NCBI GenBank assembly: GCA_947247005.1
Contig: OX365950.1
Location: forward strand, 49,328,761-49,392,760
Reading direction: 5' to 3'
Source of the DNA: Spisula solida
Lineage: Eukaryota > Mollusca > Bivalvia > Venerida > Mactridae
DNA length: 64,000 nucleotides
Shown: piece after piece, positions 38,690 to 50,732 of the stretch
Numbering within the stretch: the stretch's first letter is position 1
Layout of the letters: each line of letters begins with the position of its first letter
Notes under the pieces: model-generated
The model's database searches: none
What the model saw: only the letters and a program-made list of their open reading frames with translations
Told to the model about the DNA's origin: nothing
Program-made: the position numbers and the translations under genes

Positions 38690-39123
38690 CCGTTTTAATG
38701 CAACGTTTGTGACGTCAGTTACTGAGACATTTGCAAAACATCAACGTTTCATAGTATGTTGCCTCAACCAGATATTCGATTTAAGATCCGAAACACTACA
38801 TGCGATTCTCACCAACGCTTTACTTGAGTGGTTCAGTGTGGTACAGGAATGTAATCATCACCATATATCACTATAAACATCGTATTTCATAGCCCTATGC
38901 GAAGCACCAACGCCTTGTAAAAAAGCGGCATCATCTTGTGCGCCTGGTCGGCGTTGGTGACCTTGGTTATTCATATGTAACTTTCGGATCGCGAAATAGT
39001 TTTATTAATAATTTTACTGTATATAGAAAAAGGATTCCTGACGGCATATAATTTGATTTATTTTTATTGACCAAGCATGCGGGTTTTATGACAATAGTCC
39101 TGTTTATTTTTGAACGTCTCACG
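38690..39123. mobile_element. Right half of the mariner-like element, unit C
   Basis: Only the right part remains. A deletion joins sequence equivalent to about 8333 of A to about 9205 of A, which removes the left inverted repeat and fuses an upstream ATG stretch (MAALRAL) to the internal frame, giving a 76-codon ORF at 38646-38876 that is a product of the deletion. The right end GAACGTCTCACG is present and followed by TA. Confidence 0.65.
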
Positions 39124-39532
39124 TATACCAACGTCACATCATAATAAATATATGTTACAAAGTTCTTAGTAGAATAGTGCATATAAATATCTATCTTACT
39201 TTCAAGCATCCCGTAAATGCAGTAGCCACTATTCCAATCATGTGATTATTATAATGGTACACTTTAGAAAGATACTTTTATTTTGCCTATATATCCTTAC
39301 CACAATTCCTGTTTCAGACCCCTCTTACTGTGCCCTACTGGTATGCCATTATGCTCGTAGTGTGCCATTTGCTTAGGTCGGTCTAAGACAGTCATTTGTT
39401 GTAAATAGAGTACTCCTTTTTTAATTGTCTCTGTGCCTGTTGTTTTTACAATATTCCTTCTACAAATTATTCAAAGTACCAGATAGACAACAGGTTTGAG
39501 TGGAAAGGTTGTTATTTATGGATACATTGTCG

Positions 39533-40954
39533 GTGAAGCGACCGGGGAATCCCCAGTAACGATTACATGCGAAAACGCACGATTGTTGTTGTTGTTGTTG
39601 TTGTTGTTTTTCATTCGCTAACGCCGTTATTTTTTGACAGATCGGATCTCTATGGTCACTAGGTAGACGGACTATTGCTTCCAACTTCCGGTAGCAGGAA
39701 TTTGATACCGAGAAATCGATAACCGTTCTTGATTCTATTTTTATTTTTTAAATGTGGAACATAACTAATAATCATAGTAAAAGACCAGAATAAAACTATA
39801 ATTAAATATTTATAGAATAAATTTATTATGCCTAAAAACCTTTAAATAAAAATAATAAATCAGTCTTCCATGGTTGCTGTGCAGCGCGTCTCATAGATGG
39901 AAGACACTCTTTTCCATACGGTTTTAGAAAAAAAATGGCAGCCATTTTTTGCCCGCTTCGGAAGGCAATTTTAACATTTTCAGTGCATAAACAATGCTTC
40001 AAACTGTTATGAGAAACACTATTACTCTGATATTACGAAGTAAGTCGAGCGGAAATCGTTCAAATGTGCGAAATATCAACCAATCTAAATCTAAATCTAA
40101 TAAAAACGACACATGTTCAGGTTACTTCTTTTTGCAAAGCGGTTAATTCCCTTTGCAATACAATTAATATAAAGTCAGTTTCGGATCTTTACGTATCCGG
40201 ACCGGACGGTGATAATTCCACATCGTAGTTGTAGGTTATTGTAAAGAAAGTAACACGAATGCATTTCGTAACTCCTCGCCGAGATGTAATAAGAAATCCC
40301 TCCAAAATCGTCAAAAAATGTAAAAATATTCGCGATATAAAGGTCGCGAAAACTAATTAAATGTTGTTGTTGTTGTAATTGGAAACAATAAAACCCGGAA
40401 TTTTCCGTCGGAATATCTTTATGTTTTGATGATTTGCAACAGAGTTTATTTAACAAGAAAATGTGATTAAGATTAAAGATGTTTGATAATTAATCGTAGT
40501 GTGAGTAATTGAAATGAAAATAGCCTTTTCTCTGGAACAAAAATACTGTCTGATATGCTCATGCAACCCATTATAAAAAGGTAAAATATCAAAGTAGGCC
40601 TATTTGAAATCGGTTGTTATATATGTGTTTATATCTAATTATATGTAAACTAGTAACCCCTGAATTAAGTAGACTTAGAATTAAACAAATTGAAAAACGT
40701 GCGTTATCCACAGACAGATATATTTTCATTTTGATCGGGCTGACAAATGTTCATTCGGACAACATTTTTATTTCTGCCAGTCCGAATGACTGAAAGCCTT
40801 TTAAAGTTTTCGCATCTGCACTTTAAGGCAAGAATGATAAATGACTCAGCATTTTTTCGCTATGCCTTCTACGTGCCTTCTGTCTGGGAGCCAAAGACTA
40901 TAGTGTCAAAGACCTGATGGGAAATTCCCTACTTGATGCAGTGCATTTGTTCAT
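39533..40954. other. 1.4-kb insertion of unknown kind (unit C)
   Basis: A reads straight through here (GGATACATTGTC then TTATTACAAATAC), while C has 1.4 kb of unrelated DNA between the same flanks. It contains a (GTT)n microsatellite of about nine repeats (39583-39610), a shorter one near 40366, a CTAAAT triplication near 40086, a GTCTTCCAT / ATGGAAGAC inverted pair near 39863-39906 and a perfect GGGGAATCCCC palindrome (39544-39554). A minus-strand frame of 74 codons (39684-39460) has an eight-glutamine run from the microsatellite. No TIR or target duplication is evident. It could be a captured genomic fragment or a decayed element. Confidence 0.65.
39583..39610. repeat. (GTT)n microsatellite
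   Basis: About nine uninterrupted TTG/GTT units inside the 1.4-kb insertion of unit C. Read on the minus strand it gives CAA codons. Confidence 0.95.
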
Positions 40955-41307
40955 ATTACAAATACTTAGCTATCAGTGGTAATTTGTTATACACATATAT
41001 GGAAATTCGTCGACCTGATAAACTGTGACACTATGTAGACATTGCGCATTACCTCATTTTGTAGAATAAGGCACTCGTCAATCTATCATCTTGTGACCTC
41101 ATACCCAGCCTTGAATTATAATTCGGCTATACCACTTCCCCTCGAACATCCGTTCTGTCGATGAAGATTTACATCACAAGCGCCTGACAGTGTGTGTCAT
41201 GTCATTTCGATACGCCTGTCATTCTATGGATAAAGCATGCAGTTAATATATTGCTCAGATATAAATCAATCAGGCTATTATTTTGGTTTCGTATATATAT
41301 ACGAACC

Positions 41308-42122
41308 AATTCAATAAATAGAGGATATTTGTGTTTTTCGGTGTAAGATCGGTAGTTATTTCACCGAGTGAGCAACTGAGGTAATATTTTCACGAGTGGC
41401 GTAGCCACGAGTGAAAATATAAGTCAGCTGCTCACGAGGTGAAATAACTACCGATCTTACACCGAAAAACACAAATATTCTATTTATTTAATGCTTTATT
41501 TTGATAATCTAAACCAATTAGTAACTAATTGAATTGTATTGACCCGTATTGTGCCTCAACATGATGACGTGACGTCATTTTAAAGCGCGTTCGATTAAAG
41601 TAGGTCTTTAATAAGCAGTTGATTTCCGAAGTTAATGTACACTTTATAAGGTTACTTTAACTGCAGTGTAAGTAATTATATGGATGTTTTTATTAAGTGT
41701 ATGTCTGATGGAAGAAAACGTATTTTGTATACATACGCTATCTAGATCTTCTAATACAGCTTCCGCTAAAAGAGGCTAGCCGTCAACATTTTGAGCAATG
41801 AACTAATTTGTGTTTTATTTTAAATTGATCCTGTACTAAGTATTATTTTAAACATTAGCTGCATATTTAAATTACTAGCAATGCCATACAACATTATTAT
41901 TCGTCTGCATTGCCTCAAAATTGGGGATTTTGTGAACTATCCACTGAGAGTTAAAGGCAAACAGTGTCATTTCGATTTAAGGCGTCAATAGGTTTGAACC
42001 AAATTGGGGCGCTCCACGGGGATTTTAAAGTAGTCCGTTTGAGTGAAATTATCAACATTGAAATTATAGGATTATAATTCAATGATATTCCGCGGTAAAC
42101 CATTCATAAGCATTAAATAAGT
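41308..42122. mobile_element. 815-bp insertion with a long foldback palindrome (unit C)
   Basis: A has TACGAACCTATACTATAATTGATATTG; C has this insertion in its middle. The first part (41313-41489) is a nearly perfect hairpin with arms of about 85 bp that read AATAAATAGAGGATATTTGTG inward from the left and the complement from the right, around a short GTA centre. The rest (41490-42122) begins TTTAATGCTTTA and ends AAGCATTAAATA, a second inverted pair. A GATGACGTGACGTCAT stretch sits near 41566. No coding frame. Foldback or MITE class. Confidence 0.75.
41313..41489. repeat. Near-perfect 177-bp palindrome
   Basis: Left arm GTGTAAGATCGGTAGTTATT (41341-41360) is exactly matched by AATAACTACCGATCTTACAC in the right arm, and the pairing extends on both sides with a few mismatches. 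It would form a long cruciform or RNA hairpin. Confidence 0.92.
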
Positions 42123-42681
42123 GATATTGTTTTATCATCCATTGTTGGTCATCTAATATTTGGGTATTGATATTCAAATTTATCAGGTAGATGGGTAAAT
42201 ATAATTTCAATTTGATGATAAAAGTTTGAAAATTTGTATGGTGGTAGTTGAAAAACATTATATTCCATTTAAACTAATAATGATATCATCTATTTTTATA
42301 AATGTCATTTGTTCAAATCGTCAACTGTTTCAGTTCCCATTAACTGTCACTAGAAAGCTTCCATGAAATTACAAGCATATTTGGTTTTATAATAATGTAT
42401 GTTGTTTTCGTACTCTGGAGGTTTAAATTGTCGTTACCATTCTGTACTCAGAAATGGCGAGAACACTAGTGAGACACTTGTGTAAGTTAATGCTAATGTT
42501 TTAGAACAATGGTCCTATATACTTGCTAATGATGATAATATACGAATGCAAATTTAATTGAATGAGCATTCTAAAACCATTTTTTTTTAAATTACCATAA
42601 ATGTAATTTGCCTTGTCATTTTGGATACTAAATGAGAATCTTTAAACGTTCTATGCAAGATAATAATAAAACACATCTATA

Positions 42682-43225
42682 ATTTTCTAATGACAAATAA
42701 ATGGTTTTGAAGCTTCCCACTCGTACTTAAATTCACGACAACAGGAAGAAATCCGTTAAATACCAACCAAATATCGCAGAAGATGTAACTATGGTAAAAA
42801 ATACAAAACACTTAAAGTTGTACCACGTAATCACTGTTACATTTGCAACGACAAACGGTAATGACGTTAGTGATTATGTTGCCTTACTTGTACTGTGCAT
42901 CAATAACGTTATTATCCTTGTAGCGGCCAGACAACTATTATGTTGTCTTAATTATCATAAATACCAAGTAAAGTATCAACGGTTGTATAAGCTACGGTTA
43001 CCTTCCGATCATTACCATCACTTTGAATTATCGTAACATGTTTATGAAATTAATTCGTCGACAAACGTAATACGTAACGTAACGGGCATGAATTCAATTA
43101 TTTTTATCCATATTATCGCTTGTTGACGAATAGTGATTTGATTAGCCAGATGGCCCACTGGTTCTTGGAATAATAACTATCTGACTGGCGTATTACATTG
43201 CAAACTATCAGATATATTGTCTAAA
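42682..43225 (+). repeat. Old, diverged extra copy of a unit segment (unit C)
   Basis: This stretch aligns, with many differences, to 11040-12085 of A: the TGACAAATA start, a GTAATGA...GTTGCC patch, GACAACTA...GTCTTAATTA, CCAAGTAAAGTA, then a good match over the ATTATCGCTTGTTGACGAATAGTG region. The normal copy of the same segment follows at 44137-45362. The unit therefore holds an internal duplication much older than the B-C-E duplication, or an insertion from a distant unit. An 81-codon frame at 42791-43036 has no family I know. Confidence 0.6.
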
Positions 43226-44136
43226 ACAGACAGTCGGCGGGATTATAGGTGAAGGGTTGCTAATCTTACAAAATGCTTGACCGGATACGGTACTTTGATA
43301 TTGTATGTTTTAGACTTTCTTTTCAAATTATGTATTGTCCTAGTATGTGATGGTGCGGCCAAGATATGATGGCACACTGACATTCACACATGCTAATTAG
43401 CCACTGGTTCATTTTCAACAGAAAGGAGTGTTTATTTACAGTCATGGTCAATAAACGATTGTTTCGTATTACGTTTTCGCAATATGAGCAAATATACGAG
43501 ACGATTTTACATGTGCCTCGATAGCTCAGTTATTAAAGCTTTGGAAATACACTAAAACATTATGGATCGATGTTACTTGTTCGAGTATCACCTTTGTGCA
43601 ATTTTTGATTATGATTTGTAATGTACAGTTCTAGCAAACTTTTTTCTTTGTATATCCCGTTATACGTTGATTATCTTGTTACATTTATTTCAATCGTATG
43701 CTTTCTCTATTATGTTTATTTATTATATTATATATTATTATATTTATCTAGAACAACTTGATCAATTATAAATTATATGAATTAACATTGTCCATCAGCA
43801 GTGTCTGTGACAGAATCATTAAAGATCCTTACATGGTGATTGAAGTTGTACTATATACCGTATATAATTAAATATACAAAATAAAATTCAATTCATTCAA
43901 TTGGACATTTAGGTTTCTAGATTACGTGCTGATTTAGAATGCTTGAATCGCATGTCATCTCAGTTTTCAGGGGGTTTGAAGTGCTTAGATAAATTAGTCG
44001 CATCATAGTATAACACAATTCTGTTCTGTAGAGACCAGTGCAGATATACCTTTGACGACGCGCGTATGTACGGTTATATTAACTTCTCAGAACCATATAT
44101 TCTCATCAATACAGTGCTACGATAATATACGGTTAT
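43226..44136. other. Segment unique to unit C, no gene seen
   Basis: Between the diverged segment copy and the normal one lies about 910 bp with no match in the other units. Apart from a tRNA-like stretch (43515-43592) and very AT-rich DNA at 43680-43760, I see nothing in it. Confidence 0.6.
43515..43592 (+). repeat. tRNA-like remnant, possible SINE head
   Basis: GCCTCGATAGCTCAGTTATT gives an acceptor-like start and a pol III A-box-like TAGCTCAGT. A weaker B-box-like TTGTTCGAGTATC follows about 50 bp later, ending in ACC. Length and order suit a tRNA, but the anticodon arm and the acceptor pairing are poor, so it is a decayed tRNA gene or a tRNA-derived SINE 5' end. No tail repeat is obvious. 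Confidence 0.4.
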
Positions 44137-45362
44137 CAACGTGGCGACATGTGATTTAGAGTTATTGCTTTGATAATACGTATTAAATTCACAATGAAGT
44201 TTGTGATAGGTTGTCCCATAGGATAAAAAATGGAAATATTTAAATGTTCTAATGCAAGATAGTAAAAAACATGCAGTATTTTATTATGACAAATACAATT
44301 ATTTTGTAGCATCCCACATACTTCTACAAGAAATAACTCATTTTTATTCCAATCAAAAAGGAGATGACGAGGTTTATACATCCAATAGCGAATATAACTG
44401 CAGGATAAATTGACTTTATGTCTCTAAGACATGGTAATGAACGAAATTGATGCTATTAAAGTTGTTGCCACACCTATAGGTTTCTACTGAGTATAAATTA
44501 TGGCATGATTGTCTGTTGACTGGACAACTAGCGGTATTTTGTAGTCTTAATTAGCATAACTTTCAAGTAAAGTAGCATCAATCGAATAAGTTACTCCAAT
44601 TATGCTCATTTAAATAAGGCTTTCAATTAATGTGCTATATTTTGCCATGGTTGCATCATTAGCATAGTAACATAGTTACCAATCCCCTAAACAGTAATTT
44701 GTCATAACCTTGCACATTTAAGCTTACACAATGAAGTTCTCATTTTTTGTACACATGGTGGTGTAATAATTGATAAATTAAATGTTCAGTTTAAAATGCC
44801 GCAAAACGGATGTACTGTACCTGTACATGCATTATGAAACATGTGGTAGCCAATATGCTACGAAACAGGGTATTTTGTGATTAAAGAAGATCAAGAAAAA
44901 ATTGCCTATTCTACGTCGATGCCAAATTCACATATTCGCAAATTCACTGTAGATTGGATAAGTGATGTACGGGTTCCGGAGCCAGTGCTGTATTTATAGT
45001 GAAGTTATTTGTCAACATAGTGTGGTACCTTACCTTACGTTGTCATTACGGTCAAAACGATGGAAAAAAGGATTGGTATTTATACATACCGAACATTGTC
45101 CATTTCGTTTTTTTTATTTCCATTGTAATGTAAATCAATCGTTTTGTGTCAAGTAGGTAGTTTGCAACAGTATATTCAATTATTTGTATCAATTATATCG
45201 CTTGTTGACGAAAAGTGATTTGGTTAGCTAGATGGCCCACTGGTTCTTGGGATAATATCTGTCTGACTGACGTATTACATTACAAACTATCAGATATATT
45301 GTCTAAGTAGTAGACAGTCTGTATAGTAGCAGACGAGATTATCCATAAAGGGATAAACATAG

Positions 45363-45850
45363 TTTACGCGCTTGTATCGTCGGCATACCAGACGCAGACA
45401 GTCGTAGGCGTAAAATGCCTCTTGAAAACACTATGCAAGTCTAAATATCGTCGACGTACGACAGTTTATCTACTTTGTCATGATAAAACGTCACATAACT
45501 GTTTAAAGCAAGTAGATGGCGCCAGGATGTTATGTGTCCTAAAAGCATGGCACCGTATACAACACACTTTAAAATTTAATTTTATGTTTTATTGTTGGGA
45601 TATTGATTCTATATAAATTGCCGGTCAAATCATCACACCAAGTGGTTTTGCTCTCGCGTCACGTGTAAATAATAAAAATGACGCCACTATGACGTAATGG
45701 GCTAAATTGAAATATTGTTTTCGTAGAAAATCGTATCAGACATAAGACTAGCGTCCCATTCATTGGTTTATACTCAAATAAAATTTAAATAATAATTAAT
45801 GCAAAAAAACCGACCCCCAAAATAGTTGCGTTTCTAAATCCGTTAAGTGT
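45363..45850. other. Unrelated 488-bp segment replacing a unit junction
   Basis: Unit homology stops after 45362 (equivalent to about 12120 in A) and resumes near 45851 (equivalent to about 2155 in A). About 2.5 kb spanning the expected C-D junction is therefore missing and this segment lies in its place. It is more GC-rich in its first 200 bp, with short inverted motifs (TTTACGC near 45363 and GCGTAAA near 45409) and a palindrome-rich patch around 45450. An open frame of 64 codons at 45422-45616 has no domain I recognise. I see no terminal inverted repeats or duplication, so a deletion with filler DNA or a truncated mobile element are both possible. Confidence 0.7.
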
Positions 45851-48100
45851 AGATCCTATATAAGGAATCGTTAACATCTATTATGTAATATGTGCAAGCC
45901 TATTTGTGCTATTTATTGGCAGATTTGTCTTGGTTAAGACGCACGATCTTGATGTATGTTAATTCAAAATTTCTTAACAGTTCTGTCCCGTCGTTCATTA
46001 AAACAAACATCACAAATTATCTAGCAATTCATAACCAATGATTTGTTACAATTGCACTTTATGTCTTATTCGAAGTATGATTAATCTCTACACTAAGTAA
46101 AACCATAACCGTTAATTCTGTGATCTCGTGTTTTAGAAGACTCATTTGTCTCCAAATGGTTGCTTTTATTACTAAAAGGACACTTATAAAAATTCCAATC
46201 GGGCACTTTGGAATATTTATCGTCGACATATTATAACACTTAACACAAAAGTACAACATTTAAATATTTCACATTGAACACGTCAGCAACAGAACACTAA
46301 TGCTTTACGCTACAAGTATTTCAATATTCTTAAACACTTTTGTTGGTTTTGTTTTTATGTATTAGTGTTTAATAGTTTCACTCACCTGATCATATGGATA
46401 TGTGTTCATCGTTCTAATATTCCGATGCTGAGCCGATACGTAAACAAACTTTCTGATATTCAATCATACAGTTGTATTCTTCAATTTACTCATTTATTAT
46501 ATTCTTACACAACGATAAATGCAACATAACTCCATTATCTACTTTTTGGTATGTTTTGAAATCAACTCAGCCAATGACTCAAAACATAGATTTACATTTT
46601 GTGTCATAGAATTTAAACTAGTAGAGCAATTTGATGGGATTTCATTTTAATGGTTATCACAACTAATATTACTGTACAAAGATATCGTAAGCAAATTCGT
46701 GGTTTTGATACTTTGAAGATGTGGCCACTTTTGTTGAAACATCTTTATGTACATGATATTTCAATCTCTGTAAAAATCAAGTTCTTTATCAATGATACAG
46801 TTACACGTGGTCTCAACAATTTTTCGATAAAATTATCAGTCATTGGTACAACGTTTCTGCCTTGATACTATGCTTGATATATAACTATCTTCTTGAAATA
46901 TGTTTGCGCTTGTCCGAATGTTTGACCAGCAATCATATACGCTATCACAATACAATAGTTCACATTGATATATTCACCAAGTTTGTCCCGCATAGTTTGT
47001 CCATCATTCATAACATTTATCATGATTAACTCATCCTATAACATATAATAGAAACAAATATGGGCAAAACATTACTTACATAAGCCAGTTGTATCGATTA
47101 TATGTATAATTCATTTGTTGATATACTCAATGACAACGTGATTAACAAGAAATAAAATAAAACTTTAAATGTCAGCCTGTATCAGGTTTAATAGATAGAA
47201 TTATTTCTGCAGCACATTTCGTTTTATCTTATTAAATAATTGGTTTGAACTATATGATATACAAATGGAATTCAATAGATTGCAACATGTTTCATTTCAT
47301 CTACATTTATTTATGTCATATACCAAAACTCGCAAGGATGTCCAAAACGGTTATTGACCTAATTCTATAACATTCGTAGAGGCTCTTGTCATAAAAAGCT
47401 CAAAGTGTGCTGCCAAGCTGTATGAATATTTCATAATGCTGTCTCTTTTTATCTTCTTTGCCAATGTTACTTTTTCAATTTGGCCAATGTACAAGTGCGA
47501 GTTCAAGTAACCTACTTGGCTTTATTCATAATTTTAAAACTTTATTATGCGTCCTAACCCGTTTATCTTTTATTGTAGTACTGTTATATCATTTCATGTA
47601 TTTTATTACATACACAATGACGATGTCTCTACTTGTCTACTACAACAAAATGATCAGCCTTTGCTGACTCAACTGGTTGTGTTTTTGTTACCTTGTGATT
47701 TCTCTAGTATTCTACCCGAAGTGGGTCACCGGAGTATGCTGTACTCTCATAGTGTACAATACATTGATATTGTGGATAACACAAGGATGTATAAAAATGA
47801 TAATAAAAATCGTACAGGACAGACAGCACTCACAGCTGAGAACAAAAATCTTACAAAAACACATACATGTACCACAATTACCAGACACAATGCATAACAC
47901 ACAACGGAACGAGAATATGAACTTAACGGCTGACAGTCCATGTATCAGCTGTCAAAAGCTGAAATGCAGCGGTAACAATCTGAATGACCTAGTTTCAGCT
48001 GTCAACAGGGCTGAAAGGACTAGACTTTTAAAAGTAACAGTAAATGGTAAAATGACATGTCGTTTTATTATAATATATAGTAATAGTTCCGAAATTCCAG

Positions 48101-48279
48101 TCAAATACCTGTTAAACTTACTTGTGTGTCTTGATGTTAAACACACATTCACGAACATGTTGCGTTTATATCATTGCAAAGACAAATCTCCTCCAAATTT
48201 TGAAACTGGTCTGTCTCACTGGTCTGAATACGAATCTTGTGATCCTGAACATTTGCAAGGAATCGGCGAGTACTGCATG
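48101..48279 (+). CDS. Possible exon inside a 220-codon open frame, unit D
   Basis: In D an unusually long frame for this DNA (about 47677-48339, with no ATG at its left end) runs through this stretch. The part after ATTCCAG encodes YHCKDKSPPNFETGL, then HWSEYESCD and GIGEYCM, before a donor-like GTATGC at 48280. It has four cysteines and looks extracellular. In A and C a 4-bp difference in the CTGGTCT region shifts the frame, and B and E have a shorter form, so D is the only copy fully open here. The codon phase at 48279 does not match the phase needed by the next block at 48537, which weakens the exon reading. Family unknown. Confidence 0.22.
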
Positions 48280-48534
48280 GTATGCTTAACAAATGTGGTG
48301 CTTCCTATTTCACCTCTGGGAACTTACAATATTGGATAACTGGCAATGAGTCGGTGTATTTGAGTATTTACACCACGTCACATAATGCAGATGTAGTTCT
48401 TTGGAATGTCTTCTAGACGCATGTAAACATTATTTTTCGCATGATTACACTGTCACCTGTACAAGATAGACAATGATATACAAAATGTAGTCACACGTTT
48501 ATAACATAAATATGTATTGTACGAAAATGTTGTT

Positions 48535-48950
48535 CAGATGTCCTGTAATAATGATATTTGGAGAAAATGGAGAACACTAATTGCAAGCATATAAAGAAAC
48601 GTAAGCATCATTCAATTGTGGACGGTGGTATTTGGGAATCGGCATGCTTTCCAAATATATCTGCTATAAAACTTGAAACGAAATATCCGAATAAGTGCCA
48701 TATTTCTACAGGAAATATCTAATTTTATCCTCTTCAAGGAGGCAACGTTCTAAGACAACATGTCAATTATATTCATATTCGACTCGGAGACTATTAACCA
48801 TTTGAGCCAAAACTGTCTGACCCTTTGGCAACAATGCTGTATAAAATGTGCCATACAAGTAATATTTCACACAATTCTATCAGTAATGTCTCGTTTAAGC
48901 CTTCATGTCTGTTTCGAGCTGTGTACCCCATAGCGCTCTCCATGGAGTAA
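48535..48950 (+). pseudogene. Decayed exon-like block, unit D
   Basis: The acceptor-like GTTGTTCAG is kept. A small deletion then changes the codons after the GEN motif and brings a TAA into frame within about 15 codons. A second TAA (48720-48722) is at the same place as the A stop. The rest follows A closely. Confidence 0.5.
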
Positions 48951-50732
48951 TGGATTACTGGTTTTCTTATGATCGTCTCTATAATTTTGAACACATGATG
49001 AATATTTTGTTTTGATTAGACGCTGTCTGTGACTTGCGGCTGGCTCCATATGGCGAACACGAGTTCTTAAAGTATAATATTACATGTTTCATTCGCAGGG
49101 AGTAGCATATATTGGTTATAATATTGTTCGCTCGGTTATTTTCAAGATTAGCAAATGTCGTGTACTTCTTCATCAGGTTGTGACTATTACTGATTTGATT
49201 AAATACAAATGTAGTTCCGGAATGTATTATCATTATTTTTACAAGTACGTTATATATGTTAAAGAAATGTGCTTCGTTTGGACATATGTGTATAGTTGCA
49301 TCAATATCATATATGACTTATATTAGATCTGTTTTAGCATTACTCCTATATTCCGTAATTTGACTCTAGTAGTGTTGGTGGGAATAATATCTATATTATT
49401 CAGTAACGAATTCATGACTTGAGATTAGAATATATCTGTATTACTACAATGGGACCACCAAACAATAAAAATGGACAGAAATAATTAACAAGCTAACAGT
49501 AAACATGGTACTGGGAATTAAAAACATTACTTACATTATATCCGAATTTTGTAATCAATAGTAAATGCATAGCTGTTCCAAGACCTTATCATTGTTTCGC
49601 ACGTGTAGCATGCATGTATCATTTCTTTTTGCATGCAGGTTTCTTTTAGCTTCCTTGTTTACCTCAATACAACCACTTTTTAGTTCATGTAGTAACGTGC
49701 TACTTGCGTATGATTACATCGTGCTTGCAGCATGTTATCAGTTATTAGTGTGACGATATCGTACGGCGATATAATTATTATTATGTTACGCTGTTTCGTC
49801 GTGTGTTTGATCGGGCTTGGGAAATATTGTGTGCGTGGTATAAAACATTACAGAATCTTTCAATACGTCGATTGATTTTTAGGACAAACGGGTATGTTAT
49901 TACGACTGAACAATAATTATTTGAATGCAGTTAAAAGAATAAATTTGATCATTGGAACATTTACAAAAAGAAACCCAACTCGTACATCGAATTTGATTTG
50001 TAAGGATTTTGAGTTTCAGAACAAATAAATCATCGAATTATCATACTAAATTGTCAAGATTAACCTCTGTCTGGTTTGAAAGCACGTGCATTTGAATAAG
50101 CATTGATTTGATTCAAAATAAACATTACTGGTATGTTATTAGATAAGTCATATTATTCGCTAGAATTTCACTGAAATGGTTCTTATAAAAGCAATTAGCC
50201 TTTAAATGTCTCTCCAAACTATGTAGCTTCCTTTTCTAAATTGAATTAATCACAGAAAGATTTAGTAAAATGAAATCAAAGTTCGTAAAGTTTCATTTTA
50301 ATTTGTGTCGGGTGGTATTACGCTACATTTTTTGTATCAGCACAGGTACACCCTTACTCGAATATGTTGAGAGAGGTTCATGCTCTTACAAGTGCTATAA
50401 GTTGTTCAAACATGATACATTATAATTGTAGATTGCATTTTTAAGAAATGTTTTTTCCTGTATAAAGTATCGTGTTTCCATGAAAACAATGGCAGCGCTT
50501 CGTGCATTGCGACATACAGAGGTCCGTTAAAATTGTTTTTCGTTAAATCAGACATTTAAAACTAAATGTGGTATAATCAATACATTAAGCGCTGACATAA
50601 GATCCATAGATCTGTATGTGCCGTATATGTCGGACATTTTTATATCTTTGTTAGATATGACTAGTAGGAATAGTAGAACTGGACGACCGACGTGTGATGC
50701 TTTTTGTATTGTGAAGTGATCATTTTAATATA

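Larger units (their letters stand above)
27379..45362 (+). repeat. Tandem unit C, expanded by insertions
   Basis: C starts at a copy of the start motif and follows B closely for about 7 kb, with an extra inverted copy of the A dispersed repeat at 32941-33244. From about 34560 it keeps the block that B lost and resembles A and D. It then carries insertions at about 39533-40954, 41308-42122 and 42682-44136, and has lost the left half of the mariner-like element. It ends where unit homology stops at 45362, at the place equivalent to about 12120 in A, so its last 400 bp or so are missing. Stretches 31920-32935, 33250-35850 and 37100-38640 hold only shared repeat-unit sequence with no recognisable gene. 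Confidence 0.85.

Noticed and set aside
38646..38876. 76-codon ATG frame beginning MKTMAALRAL in unit C
   Set aside because: It is created by the deletion that fused sequence equivalent to 8333 and 9205 of A; in the other units the same ATG runs into a stop after about 14 codons.
41567..41580. TGACGTCA sites (also at 16608-16615) as host CRE promoters
   Set aside because: Both lie inside transposon-derived insertions with no adjacent gene; the palindrome alone is not evidence of a promoter.
47712..47941. Minus-strand frames opposite the unit D open frame
   Set aside because: Antisense shadows of the 220-codon frame and of the dispersed repeat, with no motif.
48196..48240. HWSEYESCD in unit D as a thrombospondin type-1 repeat
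   Set aside because: Only the WSxxxSC start resembles the family; the following CSVTCG-type cysteine pattern is absent, so the call is not supportable.
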